DNA from: Neoceratodus forsteri | Taxonomy: Eukaryota; Chordata; Ceratodontiformes; Ceratodontidae | Reading direction: 5' to 3' | Assembly: GCA_016271365.2 (NCBI GenBank) | Contig: CM057454.1 | Location: forward strand, 698,445,501-698,509,500 | DNA length: 64,000 nt | Shown: piece by piece, positions 1 to 11,618 of the stretch | Numbering within the stretch: position 1 is the stretch's first letter | Layout: each line of letters opens with the position of its first letter | Translations under genes and position numbers: made by a program | Notes under the pieces: model-generated | The model's database searches: none | Told to the model about the DNA's origin: nothing | The model's input: the letters and a program-made list of their open reading frames with translations, nothing else

Positions 1-675
1 AGTGACCAATGCTTTGATGCCTACAGCATTTCAACTGGCCACAGCTTAGTGACAGTCTGGTCCCTCACAAGTCCAGTGCTGACCACTGGGCCCTTTCATA
101 CAAGTCCTGTGGCAGAAGATCCATCAGAATAAGTATGTTCCAGAGGAGTCAGGTGATGGGACTTGGGGGATCGGTCTAGACAGGGGCCAGCCAGGGGTGT
201 ATGAATAAGGAAGATTAATTAGGCATTAAAAAAAAACCTTGTCCTTGGTGTTCAGTGGCTTCCACACTCCCTGGGCCCTTCCAGTCTGTTGTCATGAAGG
301 CAGTAAGCAGAAACTCTCCACTCATCTCCTTGACTGGCTGCCATCTGACTCATGGAACTCCAATATCTATATTTAAGTATTAGGATATATTGAGTAAAGC
401 TGATGTCCTGAACATCATAGAACTGCCTTTTAAGCAGAAGCGCTTCTTAAATCTATATACTTTTCCTGTTAATATGGTAATACTACAGTTTCATGAGTCA
501 GACAGCAGCCAGACAAGGAGGTTATGGAATGTTTGTGCTGTCATCCACTGCTGGACAGGGGTGCCACAAGACACCAGGGACAACTTTTATGGGGACAGGG
601 AGAATTAGGTGGTGTCCCTGGACAGCAGGGAGAAATTAAGAGAAAAGGAAATGAAGGGTTACACAAGATATTTAC
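1..675. other. Unassigned sequence, no gene seen
   Basis: No recognisable coding domain, tandem repeat or terminal inverted repeat is visible here. The short open frames have no family signature. It is probably old degraded repeat or plain intergenic DNA. Confidence 0.4.
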
Positions 676-2035
676 AATGTGTGGGCAGGAAATGGACCTG
701 CAGACCCATCTAGGCTGCCCTATTTTACCTGCCTACCTTATACCCCAGACTCTATTTGATCACAGTTGTCCCTTCCTCTTCCATTATCTCTTTTCCTTAT
801 ACCTATGTGCCCATCCCAGTCATGTTTGAAGCTCCCCAATATCTTCTGCCCCACAACCTCTTCTTGCAGGCTGTTCTAGGCATCCACCACCCTTTCTGTG
901 AAGAAATATTTCCACACATCCCTCTTAAACTAGCCCCCAAGCTTCACAGTGTGCCCGTTGTTTTGGTACTCCTTTTCCTATTAGAGACTCCCTCATGTGT
1001 CTTGTTCATCCCTGTGAGGAACTTATAGGTCTCAGTCATGCCCTATCTTGCTAGCCTCTCCTTCAGGAGTACTTGTTGAAATCCTGCAGCCTCTCTTGTA
1101 ATGATTTCTCATTCAACTTCCGCACCATTTAGCAGTCCTCCTCTGCACCTCTTCCACCTGTCAATGTCCTTGTGGTGGTGCAGCCTCCAGAAATGGCACA
1201 GTACTCAAGGTGGAGTCTCACAGAGTAGCGATACAGAGGTAACACCATCTCCCTTCTTTTGCGAGAGATGCCCCTCCCTCTGCATCCCAGAATTCGATTC
1301 ACCTTGTCTGCTGCCCTTTCATATTACCCTTCCAACTGGAGATCATCAGATAAGATGATCACCCTAAGGTCCATCTCTTACTTGGCAACTGTAAGTATCT
1401 TCCCCCTATCTTATACATAGGCCCTGGATTTTCCAGCCAAGATGCATGATTTTGCACTTTTTGGTTTTGAAACTCAGCTGCCACTCCCTAGACCACTGCT
1501 CTAGTTTCCCCAGATCCCTTTGCATTCTCATCACCCTGCTGCAGATTTTTGCATCATCCACAAGGAGACACACCTTCCCCACCCATTCCTCAGCAGTGTC
1601 ACTTATGAAGACATTAAAGAGGACAATGTCCAGTACTGATCCCTGTGGTACTCCACTGATCACTCTTCCATCCTGTGAGTGACTGCTGTTTGCCACCACC
1701 CTCTGTCTCCTATCCTTCAACTAGTTAGATACCCAGCACACCACTTATCTCTCACCCCTAGGTTGCTAAGTTTCTTTATCAGCCTCTTGTGTGGTATAGT
1801 GTCAAAGGCGTTACTGAAGTTCAGATAGGCCACATTCACTGCCCTCCCTGATCCACATCCCTAGTTACCCAGTCAAAGAAATCTATGTGATTCGATTCAC
1901 ACGACCCCCCACCCCATGAAGCTGTACTGCCACTGATCCTGTAGCTCATGTGTCTCCAGGTACTCCAGCAGTCTCTCCTTTAGTAGGACCTCCATTAACA
2001 TCATATTTTCCTATCATTCCTTATAAATATGTCTA
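676..2035 (-). mobile_element. CR1 LINE, 3' part of ORF2 (decayed)
   Basis: Read on the minus strand this is the C-terminal half of a CR1 reverse transcriptase. The longest open piece (1720 to 1406) shows SGVPQGSVL, then the catalytic box decayed to LVDDAKIC, then the W-x-L-x-F-x-x-x-K-C-K motif that follows it in CR1. Upstream (2035-1850) are remnants of the segment before the AFDTVPH motif, ending in a H-I-D-F-F-D-W-V-like stretch. Downstream (about 900-780) is the usual F-F-T-E-R-V-V-D-A-W C-terminal block. There are stops and frameshifts throughout, and the octamer tail typical of CR1 3' ends is not clear. It is an old, inactive copy; the family assignment is firm from motif order, the exact ends are not. 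Confidence 0.85.
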
Positions 2036-2555
2036 CAAAATGGCTGATCAAGAGACTGCTTAGCTTCAGCATGTCTCCTGACTAGAAGAAGAGCCTGTCT
2101 GAGATATGCAGCCACTGCTGAGAGTGGCAGTGGCTTGCCAGGGCCTTGTCATGAGTTGTGTTGCTTTTGAGGTGTCTAGACAGCAGATGGCAAGCATGAA
2201 GACATGTTCAGGAAAGTCTGCAGAAGGGCAATGGCCCACAAGGGCAAACAAGAGAGTGCAGGAGGAGGAGTGGTAGTACTGTAACAGTGCAGCTAGGGAT
2301 AAGGAAAATATCAAAATAAACAAATGTACTTTACATAGGTTTTTATCCTCTGGCACACAGCCTCCAGTGATGTAGAACCTTCCAAAGCTAGATGGTAGCC
2401 ACACTGCCCAGACAATCCTGGATATAGCACTATAGCAGATCCCTCATGGCCCTCTGAACTATAAGTAAATGAAAAAACAGCAAGACGTCTGAACCCAACA
2501 TGACCCATAGAAACTGTATCTCCAAATGGTTGGATAAATGAATTCAGATCACACA
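2036..2555. other. Unassigned sequence between repeats
   Basis: Contains a 96-residue open frame on the minus strand (2601-2311) with no family signature that I recognise. No splice-site pair clearly brackets it and part of it lies in the neighbouring repeat, so I do not call a gene. Confidence 0.35.
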
Positions 2556-2936
2556 CAAGGCTCCCACAGTCAACAGAGCCCCCGACAAACCTCAAGCTCA
2601 TGAATTGCCTGGGTGTAGCCTCGGATCATGAGGATCCTGCCTGCAGCCCTCCCACAAAGGCTCCCATGGTTGATAAGCCCTGACAAACCTCAAGCTCATG
2701 GATCACCAGGCTGCAGCCCTCACATCATGGGGGTCCTGCCTCAGCCCTCCTGCAAGGCTCTCATGGTTGATGAAGCCCTGACAAACCTCATGGTAAATCT
2801 CAGGAGTCGCTACCTTGGATTCTGGTGCCATCATGGACTGGGACACACTCGGCTCTGGATCTGTCCTCTACTGTATTATTTGGCTGGCATACCTGTCCTG
2901 ATTGTTTTTTGCAGTGCCATATGAGTGGGACAATAT
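2556..2936. repeat. Unclassified interspersed repeat with internal tandem units, copy A
   Basis: About three degenerate units of roughly 95-100 bp follow each other, each carrying the phrase GACAAACCTCA next to a CTCCCATGGTTGAT-like phrase. They lead into a unique tail with TCTGGTGCCATC and CCTGTCCTGATTGTTTTT. The same order of phrases returns at 5702-5960, so this is a dispersed family with an internal variable-number repeat. I see no coding capacity and cannot assign a class. Confidence 0.7.
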
Positions 2937-3280
2937 TAGAGATTTGTGAAATTGGAACATTTCATTATGCTAAATATTTCGCTAAATTCGCCCGTTTCAC
3001 AAAATTTTTTACAGTTGCAAAATTCTGAATTTTGCCTGCAGAATGCAAGATTTTGTCCACAGAAGGAGAAATTTTTCAAACAAAATGGCACAATTTGCCT
3101 TTCCCCATTAAAATGTCACTGCTTTTCTAGCAAAATTTCACCATTTCACAGTGAAATTACACATTTTGCACCCTGTGAAATATTTCACGTAACCGGCAAA
3201 TTTCACAAAATATTTTGCATGGCAAAATTGCCAGTTTTGCAGGAATTTTGCAGACAAAATATAATTTCACAACATCTCTA
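2937..3280. mobile_element. Non-autonomous hAT MITE (TAGAGATK ends)
   Basis: The ends are inverted: left TAGAGATTTGTGAAATT, right (reverse complement) TAGAGATGTTGTGAAATT. The eight bases outside each end are GACAATAT and TCCAATAT, which match at six positions and fit the 8-bp duplication of the hAT superfamily. The interior is packed with AAATTTCAC and GCAAAATTT words in both orientations, a subterminal-repeat style common in hAT elements. It has no coding capacity. The terminal TAGAGAT is shared with the 16 kb element at 35334-51497 and the MITE at 31981-32250. It sits in the tail of copy A of the unclassified repeat. Confidence 0.72.
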
Positions 3281-3288
3281 TCCAATAT

Positions 3289-3840
3289 TAATTGATGCTT
3301 GTTTTTTACCCTTATCTGATGCTTGTTCATTTACCAATCTGACTGTCCTGCACCTCTGCATAGTAGCCAGAGGTGTTTTTTAATTAATACCTGCTTAGTT
3401 ATTGTGCCTCTACCTACTGCTATGCGCCTTTGTATATTTGCCAGTGGAGTCTGTATTCTTAGTTGCCTGTTTACTTCACTGACTGACTTCACTGACTCAT
3501 TTTACATCCATGTATAATAGCCAGGGTTGCTCGTTTGTCCCCGCTCCTTTGTTGTTGCACAGCCACTAGCATTGAAGCAGAGTTAGTGTACTTAGGATAG
3601 CTAACATGTGTTTTCAGCTTATCTCAGGGCTCCATTCCTCTACTTCATTAAGACTCACCACCTCTCTCTCATAGCGGCCCATTTGTCCCACATTATTTTC
3701 TATTTAGCAAGTCACACATTTGGTGCACTGCATTGCAAGTGCCTATATGTAATGCATTTAATGCATTTAATTCTTGTAATAATCAAGCTATTTTTTGTTC
3801 TCTGTCATTTGGAATTTGTCTTTGCTGCTCTGCCCCTCTT
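3289..3840. other. Unassigned sequence
   Basis: AT- and pyrimidine-rich DNA with no gene, no clear tandem repeat and no recognisable element ends. Confidence 0.35.
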
Positions 3841-4135
3841 TTGTTAATAGTAATAGTTTATTCATTCAACTTAGAACCCTTTACAATTTATACAGAATAG
3901 AACTTATTCAAAAGTGTAAAAAAATCCTCAAAGAATACAGTCTTACAGTTACACATCTTAAATACATTATAATTCCACATAATTTGACATTTATAGCTCT
4001 AGTGTATATTTGGCTCAGAAGATTTCTAAAAGACATAGAAGTAACAAGCAAACAGTTTATTATTCACAATAAGCATGAAAAATGTCTATTCATTAACAGA
4101 CATTTTTCTTACTCCTGATTTTGGATATGGCTACT
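3841..4135 (-). repeat. Possible L2-type LINE 3' end
   Basis: The left border reads, on the minus strand, as an A/T-rich 3' tail (GTTGAATGAATAAACTATT) preceded by a GTATAAATTGTAAAGGG phrase, like the 3' untranslated tail of L2-type LINEs with their TGAA/TAAA tails. There is no coding sequence to confirm the family. Confidence 0.35.
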
Positions 4136-4255
4136 GTATGTTCTCTTTCTGTCCTTCTGCCTAGTGTCTATATTCGGGAAGGAAAAAGGAAAAAGGGGGG
4201 ATTCCACAGGAAATGAACACTTTTGTTTTGTTTTTTAGGCTGCCACTCTTGATGT

Positions 4256-5393
4256 GTTGTTAGTAGAAGAAGATCTCTGTTCCAGAGAAAAGATGGGGGG
4301 GGCGCTCAAAAATTATATCCGTAGACAGTCTTTTTCATTTCCAAATATCCTTTTTATTCTTAAATACGGCAAACCTCAATGTTTCACCTAATGTATAGGC
4401 TTTTTCAAGAGATGCCTTCCTTTTTTTTTATTTTGTCTTTCTATGGCAGGACCCTGTCATTTATCAGCCTTGGTCACGGCCCCTGGAAGCCTCGACCACT
4501 GGAGGGCTAGGCTGTGGCCATGATTTACCGTGACCACGGAGTCAATATCTAGTCGGGGGACCTGCAGCGACGGTGGTGAACTGAGGTCTTCTGGGAGGGC
4601 TTCATGGAGACACGGTCCTTGCCCACCTTGGTTTTCTGCCATTTTCCTTATGGAGGCAGGGACGTGCAATGATGCCAGCATCCACCCTGCCTCCCAGAAC
4701 TATAAGCGTCGGTCACCTGAGATCCTCCGGCCTCCGCCGGAGATCACTCAGTGTGCCGATGTTCTCCCTACCTCTCCCCTGGAGAAGGAGAGCAGTCCAT
4801 GGGACGGCTCAATCCTTCGCCCAGCCTGCCCTCCGATGACCGGGTCCATTTCAAACCCGGTCACTGGCATCGTAAGTGGAAATCCCACCGCTGCACCGAC
4901 GGGTCGGCATCCAAGAGATGCCTTTCTAAATAAATATATAAATATATACAGTTAAATAACCACACCCAGAAGTAAAATCTAATATAAAAATCTAAACGTG
5001 AGCAGACAAACAAGCACTGATGCTACTTACTTCATCTAAATAGTATAAATCTAAAAATTCCTTCATTCAATCAATGTATTAACTCAGAATTCTGAAAAAA
5101 TATGAAATATGGAATATAAAACAAAGTCATAATATGTTTTCATTATCATTCTTACGTTGAAATAAAATAATAAAATCATAGATTTTACTTCTGGGTGTGG
5201 AAAATTATTTAACTGTATATATTTATATATTTATTTAGAAAGGCATCTCTGGAAAAAACTCATACATTAGGCTTAAACGTTGAGGTTTGCCATATTTAAG
5301 AATAAAAAGGATATTTGGAAATGAAAAGAATGTCTATGGATATAATTTTGAGCACCCCCATCTTTGCTCTGGAACAGAGATCTTCTTCTGCTG
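4256..5393. mobile_element. Long fold-back (palindromic) MITE split by a retroposed insert
   Basis: The left arm (from AGAAGAAGATCTCTGTTCC) and right arm (to GGAACAGAGATCTTCTTCT) are inverted copies over about 160 bp. The pairing resumes with inner arms at about 4920-5000 and 5150-5250 that share ACACCCAGAAGTAAAATCT in opposite orientation. Without the insert at 4419-4911 the element is a long hairpin with a short unpaired centre. No transposase is encoded and the superfamily cannot be assigned. Confidence 0.8.
4419..4911 (-). mobile_element. Retroposed insert with A-rich tail and 13-bp target duplication
   Basis: CAAGAGATGCCTT occurs immediately on both sides (4406-4418 and 4912-4924) and the flanking fold-back arm is continuous once the insert is removed. 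On the minus strand the insert is GC-rich and ends in an A-rich tail (the T-run at 4421-4433), so it was inserted by a target-primed LINE machinery. A 74-residue open frame starts MAENQGGQG, but no domain is recognisable. It could be a SINE, the 5' part of a LINE with an internal deletion, or a processed transcript. Confidence 0.75.
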
Positions 5394-5701
5394 CCTAGTA
5401 GTTGGCCTGTTTTGGAACACTACTCTAATCCACTCACTTACTAAGCTTCTATAACATACCCCTCATCATTTTTCACTGAGTCTACTCTTTCCTGCTCCAA
5501 TTCCCCCCCCAAAACCCATTCAAATAGGTCCACACTTTTTCTGGCCCAGGACTTGGGTTACCTTCTCCTCCAAATTGTTCCTTTGTTCCTGCCTATTGCT
5601 CTCCCTTCCCAGATATCCAATTTCACCCTGCCCCCTTCACTCCTCCTCTGACTTTCTTCTTTTCCTCCCACACTCACTAATTTTTCCTTCTTTCTTCCTG
5701 A
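5394..5701. other. Pyrimidine-rich unassigned sequence
   Basis: C/T-rich stretch with no gene. It runs directly into copy B of the unclassified repeat. Confidence 0.35.
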
Positions 5702-5960
5702 GCTCATGGATCATCTGTCTGCAGCCCACAGATCATGAGGGCTCTTCCCTACAACCCTCCCCACAAGGCTCCTGTGATCTATGGAGCCCCCAACAAACCT
5801 CAAGGTAAATCTCAGGATCATGCAACATTGGCATCTGGTGCCATCTTGGACCGGCAAACACTGGCACATCTGGACCTGGCCCCTTCTGTATTATTCAGTT
5901 GGTGTACCTGTCCTGATTGTTTTTGCAATGCTGTGTGCATAGGGGATAATCCCACCCATC
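5702..5960. repeat. Unclassified interspersed repeat, copy B
   Basis: Carries the same ordered phrases as 2556-2936: GCTCATGGATCA, ACAAACCTCAAGG, TAAATCTCAGGA, TCTGGTGCCATC and CCTGTCCTGATTGTTTTTGC. It has about one and a half internal units instead of three, which supports the internal tandem structure as a variable part of the family. Confidence 0.65.
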
Positions 5961-6229
5961 CTAACCCCACCACTCCCACCAGGGTTTGGCACTCCACATA
6001 TATACACACCCTTCCCCCACATAAAAGCACATCTTGCCTGCCCATAACCAATTTACCTAACCACATTTCTTTTTATTCTACCCTCCCACACTGTAAGAAC
6101 CCAACCAACCAGTCACTCTCAACACTCTTGCACTGTGCACATCCATTCTTCAAAGAACCTCAATGTTTATCCTCATTTGGCCCTCACATACCACTTTCCA
6201 CCTGTGTCCCAGATTTAGGAGCTTTAACT

Positions 6230-7012
6230 TAATCTATTGACAACCAATCACAGCACTCTACCCTCTCACCCGACCTACTTTGCCCTATGTAAAGATACTC
6301 CTATAAAACCAGTTGTAGTTTCCGACATTCCTACTTACTCTCTGTGTTAAGTCTGAATGGTACATCAAACCCCTTCCCACAGCCAGTTCATACTCTTGAA
6401 TACCTCACCAAACTCAAGCAAGCCAAAATCCTCACTCTGTCTATGACATCTCTACAGATTCTTCCTTCTCACTTAATCAAAAGCTCACTGTGCCCAATCC
6501 CACCACCCACCCAGTACCCCAATCAAAATGACCACCTTTGTACTCACCTTTAACATTCTTATTCTTATTCCTTGCACCTGTCAGTGGTCCACTCCACTTG
6601 GGAACCCCTACTTCCATCCACCTTGGGAAAATAACTCTCTCTACCTACAATACTCTGTAATTCCTTCCCACACAATGTTTTGAGCCTCCCATTTACCTCC
6701 ACACCTTCCCTCACATGGGACATCCATGACTTTTCTCTTTGCCCCTGGTCCATGTCTCCACTCAGCCAACTGTATCAACAACATCTGCTTTCAGCACAGT
6801 TGCTACTCCCTACTTGGAAACCATCACAAGAACCAGCACCTACTAATCCACATCTCCCACTCCTCCCCTAATAAACTATATTACCTAACTCAGAGGCACA
6901 GACACTTAATCCATCTCTTACTTCTACTCTACGGCTCCTTCCACCCAAACCCAGACCCCTCCTCCTCACTCAACTCAGTCAATACTGCCCTTCCCCCAGT
7001 AGGTGGCAACAC
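6230..7012 (+). mobile_element. L2-type LINE, 5' part (split by hAT)
   Basis: The frame beginning at 6726 ends in LLLLLYG-SFHPNPDP (6912-6959). This is the hydrophobic-plus-2A-like leader seen at the start of ORF2 in many CR1/L2-group LINEs (usual form GDxxxNPGP), here with the key D and G substituted. The upstream 6230-6720 stretch is C-rich and could be its 5' region. The reading continues beyond the hAT insertion at 11619 with the endonuclease N-terminus. The host element was therefore already in place when the hAT inserted at TGGCAACA. Confidence 0.6.
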
Positions 7013-10000
7013 AGGGCTTGACAAATCTCAAAATTATGTAGTGGTCCAGGACAACTGACTTTTCCAAAAATGGTAATCCCACTGTTGTGAGTGGTAGTCC
7101 AATGGTCAGAAGGCCATATTTTAAGGAAATTGTGTAGCAGCAAAGTAAATGGCTGTCATTCTATTATTAATACTACATGGTGTGGGCTATAGAAAACAGT
7201 AAAAACAAAGATGTAATGACCTTTAAATGTTTCTTTTAATACAGATTGAGTGATCTGAAGTCTGAATCAAGTGGTGCTCAACTCTGTCCAGTCCTTAGTC
7301 ACAAGCCAGAATGCAGCATAGAGTAATTAAGTCAAATATAATCAGAACTCAGATTCAGAACTGTCACCAACATCAAGCATTAGTGGTGCTAGGACAGGAT
7401 GATGGTGATGGTGGAGCAGAAGCAGCAGCAGCAGTGCTAGCAGCATGAAATACAGTAGCATCAGATTCAGTTGTATCAGCAGCAGCAGCATGCCCATGAA
7501 CATGTCGAATGCCTGGACCACACAGGAGCCAGTGGTTTATTGCTGGATCTGGATTGAAGTCACATAGTTTGGGACCCTCTACTGCTATCTGAAGAAGTGA
7601 CTGTAGTGTGTCATCTGCCAGACATGTCCTTATTTTTGTCTTTATCAGGTTTTAAATGGAGAACACTCGTCGCACTTTGCAGTTGACACACTCTTTGCTA
7701 GTAGTATTTCCATTAACTCTAGAATGTGAACAATCTGGAGCGTTTTTTCTTTCAGCAATCTTGTATGCACCTGCAGATAGGGTTTGTCAACTGCAGATTT
7801 CAGAAGTGCCTTAAATGCAGCATATTCTGATCTAATATTTTCCTGCTGCTCTTCAATGGAAAAATTAAAATATGCTTCAGATTAGACACTTCATTGGTCC
7901 CAAACTCCACAAGTTGTTCTCTTGGTAGATCAAACTATTTAAAATCCAAACAGGTGAACCATTTCTGAAGCACCAGAAATGTTTAAATCTTACATCGATG
8001 TAATCTGTTGCTGCTGCGCGCTAATGTCTGCAGTTGTGTATGAGTCCCAAAATTGATTTCAGGATAGTTGCCTTTGAATGTGAGGGGCACAGTCTTCGAC
8101 TCCCTTCTGTGAAATTACATAATCCAAGCATCTGTTCTGAGGTTTGTAATGAGCTATGAAAGCCATCATGTATTTCCCTGGCTTTGATTTCAGTTCCATC
8201 TGCTGGAGAAGGCAGGTCTCAATGATATGTAGTACTTCAAGAATTATTAAGTCATCTCTTTGAAACTGCAGGGAAAGATTTCTAAGTATGGGCAAAAAAT
8301 CTTGAAGGATATAAAGTGATTTGACAAACTGTACAGACTGTACCTCTTTTAACAGCACCTTTGCTTTTGAACCATCAGCAACAGATGCAATTTGTTGCAA
8401 ATGCTGAACAACTGTAGGTAGATTCACCTGAACTGTGTGAACTGTACGTGATCTACTGGCCAGCCATCTCACCTGTTTAATTGCATTAAAGTGTGCCAGT
8501 ACAATATCTATCACATGTGCAATTTCTTGTAGCTCTCTCATCTTTTTTGGACTATAGTGGTAGAATTTAAATATGCTCTTTAGAGTATTTTCAAGCTTTG
8601 ATATGAAGGGGTTTGGTTTCATTACATCAAGAACTGCCAACTCCAGTTTATGGGCAACACAATGCATGGCAATGATGTGAGGACAGTGGTCCCCTAACTT
8701 CGCAACGGTTCCACCCCCTTTCACCCATCATTACACTTGCCCCATCAAAATTGGCAGAAATCAAAAGTGGCCCTGGATTGCTTACATTTGATAGGTCAGT
8801 GAGCGGTACATGTAGTGAATCTAATACACTTTTTATTGCATTAAAGACACCTTCAGCATGCGCAAATTACAAGGGCACAGCCTGGATCAGATATGTACAT
8901 ACATCTTTTGTGTTAGGGTCTACGTAATGCAGGAACACATTTTCCCATTCAATTATAGCCACATCAGTGCTGCCATCAGCAAGAACTGTCACATATTTAG
9001 CATTCTTAAGAGTCTGTGTCTGGGTTTTGGAAAGAACAGCAGATATAGGTCTGCAAAAGTTTCTGGCTCGCTAATCATTGGTATAATTCATACCTAGCTT
9101 AATAACATTTTTCTCTTATAATTCACATAGCTATTTCATATCAGAAAAAGGTGCAAATTTCTTGCAATGGAGAGCATTGTGTTGAACAGACATCTAATCT
9201 TCACCTTTGTGGCCTCTTCCACTGTGCAAAGACTTGATAAGGCGGTGACTCTGCAATATCACACTGAACTGCTCACCTCCCACTTTCCAGAATATGATGG
9301 TTCTGGCATAACACATGCAGATTTGACTTTTCATGTGCCTGTAGTGACTCAATACAAAAGTTGTTATAGCCTGCTGCAAGGACATTTGGTTCTTTTGAAA
9401 AGGCTGGAATTGCAATAGTGGGGCACTTTTCACACACAGTGCAAAACATCAGTCCATTTTTATCATCATATCTCAACCATTTATAAGTGTTCAACCAGTG
9501 AGATTGAAACATTCTTGTCCTTTTCTCCTGGTCATCTTTTTTGTCTTTAGAGATCATGCCTCCTTGCCAACTCAGCAAAGTTAGGTTTGTAGGACAGGAG
9601 GAAACAGATGCTTCCACTTCACAGTTTAATTCAATTGATGAATGCTGCTGCTGCTGCTGCACATCAGCCTCAGTTGCTGTTATGTCCATTACCACAGCAG
9701 AAAAAGACTTAATGTCTCTTTTATCTTGAGAAGACTGTCTTTCTGTTTGGCTAGGCCCAGTGGCAGCTGCTACTCCCGACCACATAGAAAAAAAGAGTCT
9801 TTTGTTTCTTATTCTTTTGCATGGCTATATTTTTATTTGTCATGTTTTTAACTTTTTTCCACACTTGCTTACTCTGCAAATGAAATGTATTTTATAATAC
9901 CTGTGTGTGAGTGTCCTCCTTTCTTGACTGAGTGTGGGTGGGGGGAGGCAGGTAGTGTTAGGGTAATGCTTGGGTGGGTGAACAACAGTGAACACAGGAA

Positions 10001-11610
10001 ACACACTTTATTCTGTTTATGTTGAAATTCACAATGCTCAAGTGACCTCACTGAAGGCAGCCAGCTAGAGTCAGGGACACAGCAATATAGGAGCGTAGTA
10101 CTAGCTACACATTACACACTTTACACAGGCTAAACTTTTTAACTTCAGTACACTGTACTTTCTTCAGAATATTTTTTTATGTATTTTATATTTCTCTCTC
10201 CGCCACTTGTTCTCTTTTCAGGTTTTTTTTATTTAATTTCTGCCTCTCTCTGCCCTACTGTCCTCCACTACTGTCCCTCACCCGGCCTCAACACACACAG
10301 GCTGGATTTAATGTCTCACACAGTTGCAGCAGTTTAAAAATGTGATTTTTTTCTTTTAATTAAATATATTTTTCTTTTCCAATTTCTACCCCACCTCTCC
10401 CTCTCCTTTTTATTAAGTTTTCTTAGGGCACCACACAAACAAAGCCCCTCACTCCTTTATTCCTAGCCCTTGCTTTTATTAAGTTTTCATAGGGCAGGTA
10501 GGCAACAGGGCAGCACACAGTCAAAGCCTCTCACACTTTTGTTTCTTCTCAGTTTTTAAGTTTTAGGCAACACACACAGACCCTCACTCTTATTTCTTAC
10601 ACTGTGTTAGGGCAGCATTTTATTATTTTTTGGCAACACAAACTTTTAGCCCCCGCTTTTTTATTTCTTCTCAGACAGCTAGCTAGAGTAGACTGCAAGT
10701 TTTCTGTCTGCCAACTTTGCCCCAATTCTGTTCTGTTGTAGCTCAGCAGTCAGCTCACTGTACTTTTTTTTTTCAGTACTTTCTTTTTGTACTTTATTTC
10801 TGACTGTTCCCTCGATCTCTGTGTGGCAAAAGCCACTAAGCCACTAGCCAAGTAAAAAGGCCAATATGGACCCAAACCAGACCTCCCACTGTCTCTCACC
10901 CAATTCTCTAGGCTCCCCTCTGGTCCTAAATACCTTCCCCACCCCTGCTTCTCTCAAAACAAATTGATATTCATTCAGTATTTTTTTTCACCAGTCTGAC
11001 TCCCATAAGCTTGCTAGCAATTAGGAAAAAACTGACTCTCAGTCCAAACACACATGCTCCGATCGCACTGAGATGCATCCAAGTCTGCTGCTGAGGTGAA
11101 AATGGTGCTTTACCTAACTGCCAGCAAATGTTCTCTCCAGCCCCCGCACTCCTCCCCTCATGCCAGGACTGACAGACACTGCTACTACCGTACAACTGAA
11201 TCCATTTGTTGGACCACCTGTCAGTCCTGTGGATGGCTCTGGTACAGACTATGTGTTGGCTGGGTGTGGGTGGGCTGGTTGGGTGGGAGGCAGTTCAGAT
11301 TGCTGTGGGGCAGGCATCCAGGCGAGCGTGCAGATTGCATTTACTCCAGCTTCCATTCTTCATGCAGCATACCACATGGGGCGCCGATTTGCTGAACTCA
11401 CAATCATGTGACTGGTGGCGGAGCTCTACTCACATGGAGGAAGGACATCTAGTTGCCAAAACCACACATAGCAGGCAGCTAAAGTAAAGAAATGCAAGGC
11501 AGTCAGCACTACTTTGGTAGTCCATGGACAACCAATACCATTAAAAGTGCTTCTCCCTAATTAGTTCATGCTAGCCTGGGACATCAGGTTCTGGGATTTG
11601 TTGACCCCTG
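7013..11610 (-). mobile_element. Complete hAT DNA transposon (4.6 kb)
   Basis: The termini are inverted: left CAGGGCTTGACAAATCTCA, right (reverse complement) CAGGGGTCAACAAATCCCA. TGGCAACA is present exactly on both sides (7005-7012 and 11611-11618), the 8-bp duplication expected of hAT. The coding part (minus strand, 9785-7373) is a KIAA1586/ZNF862-like hAT transposase. The 9786-11610 end is a long non-coding 5' region rich in T-runs and degenerate TTTTATTTCTTCTCAG-like phrases. The element interrupts an L2-type LINE whose endonuclease resumes at 11619. Terminal structure and coding content agree, so the boundaries are precise. Confidence 0.93.
7373..9785 (-). pseudogene. hAT transposase, KIAA1586/ZNF862-like (frameshifted)
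   Basis: The N-terminal piece (9785-9273, 170 aa) carries a poly-Q run, then W-L-N-T-Y-K-W-L-R-Y-D and C-x2-C (FCTVCEKC), then E-S-L-Q-A-H-E-K-S-N-L-H, which matches the TTF/KIAA1586-type zinc module. The middle piece (8724-8059, 221 aa) contains C-V-A-H-K-L-E-L-A, the C/H-x-x-H motif of the hAT RNase-H-like core, and the V-R-W-L-A-S-R segment. The C-terminus, in another frame down to a stop at 7373-7375, reads IKTKIRTCLADDTLQSLLQI then FNPDPAINHW, the ending typical of ZNF862/KIAA1586-like hAT proteins. Frameshifts lie near 9270, between 8720 and 9270, and near 8050. The gene is complete in layout but not translatable, so it is a recent-looking but dead copy. Confidence 0.85.
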
Positions 11611-11618
11611 TGGCAACA

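Noticed and set aside
2311..2601. Minus-strand 96-residue open frame considered as a host exon
   Set aside because: No recognisable domain, no convincing acceptor/donor pair, and its 5' part overlaps the unclassified tandem-unit repeat.
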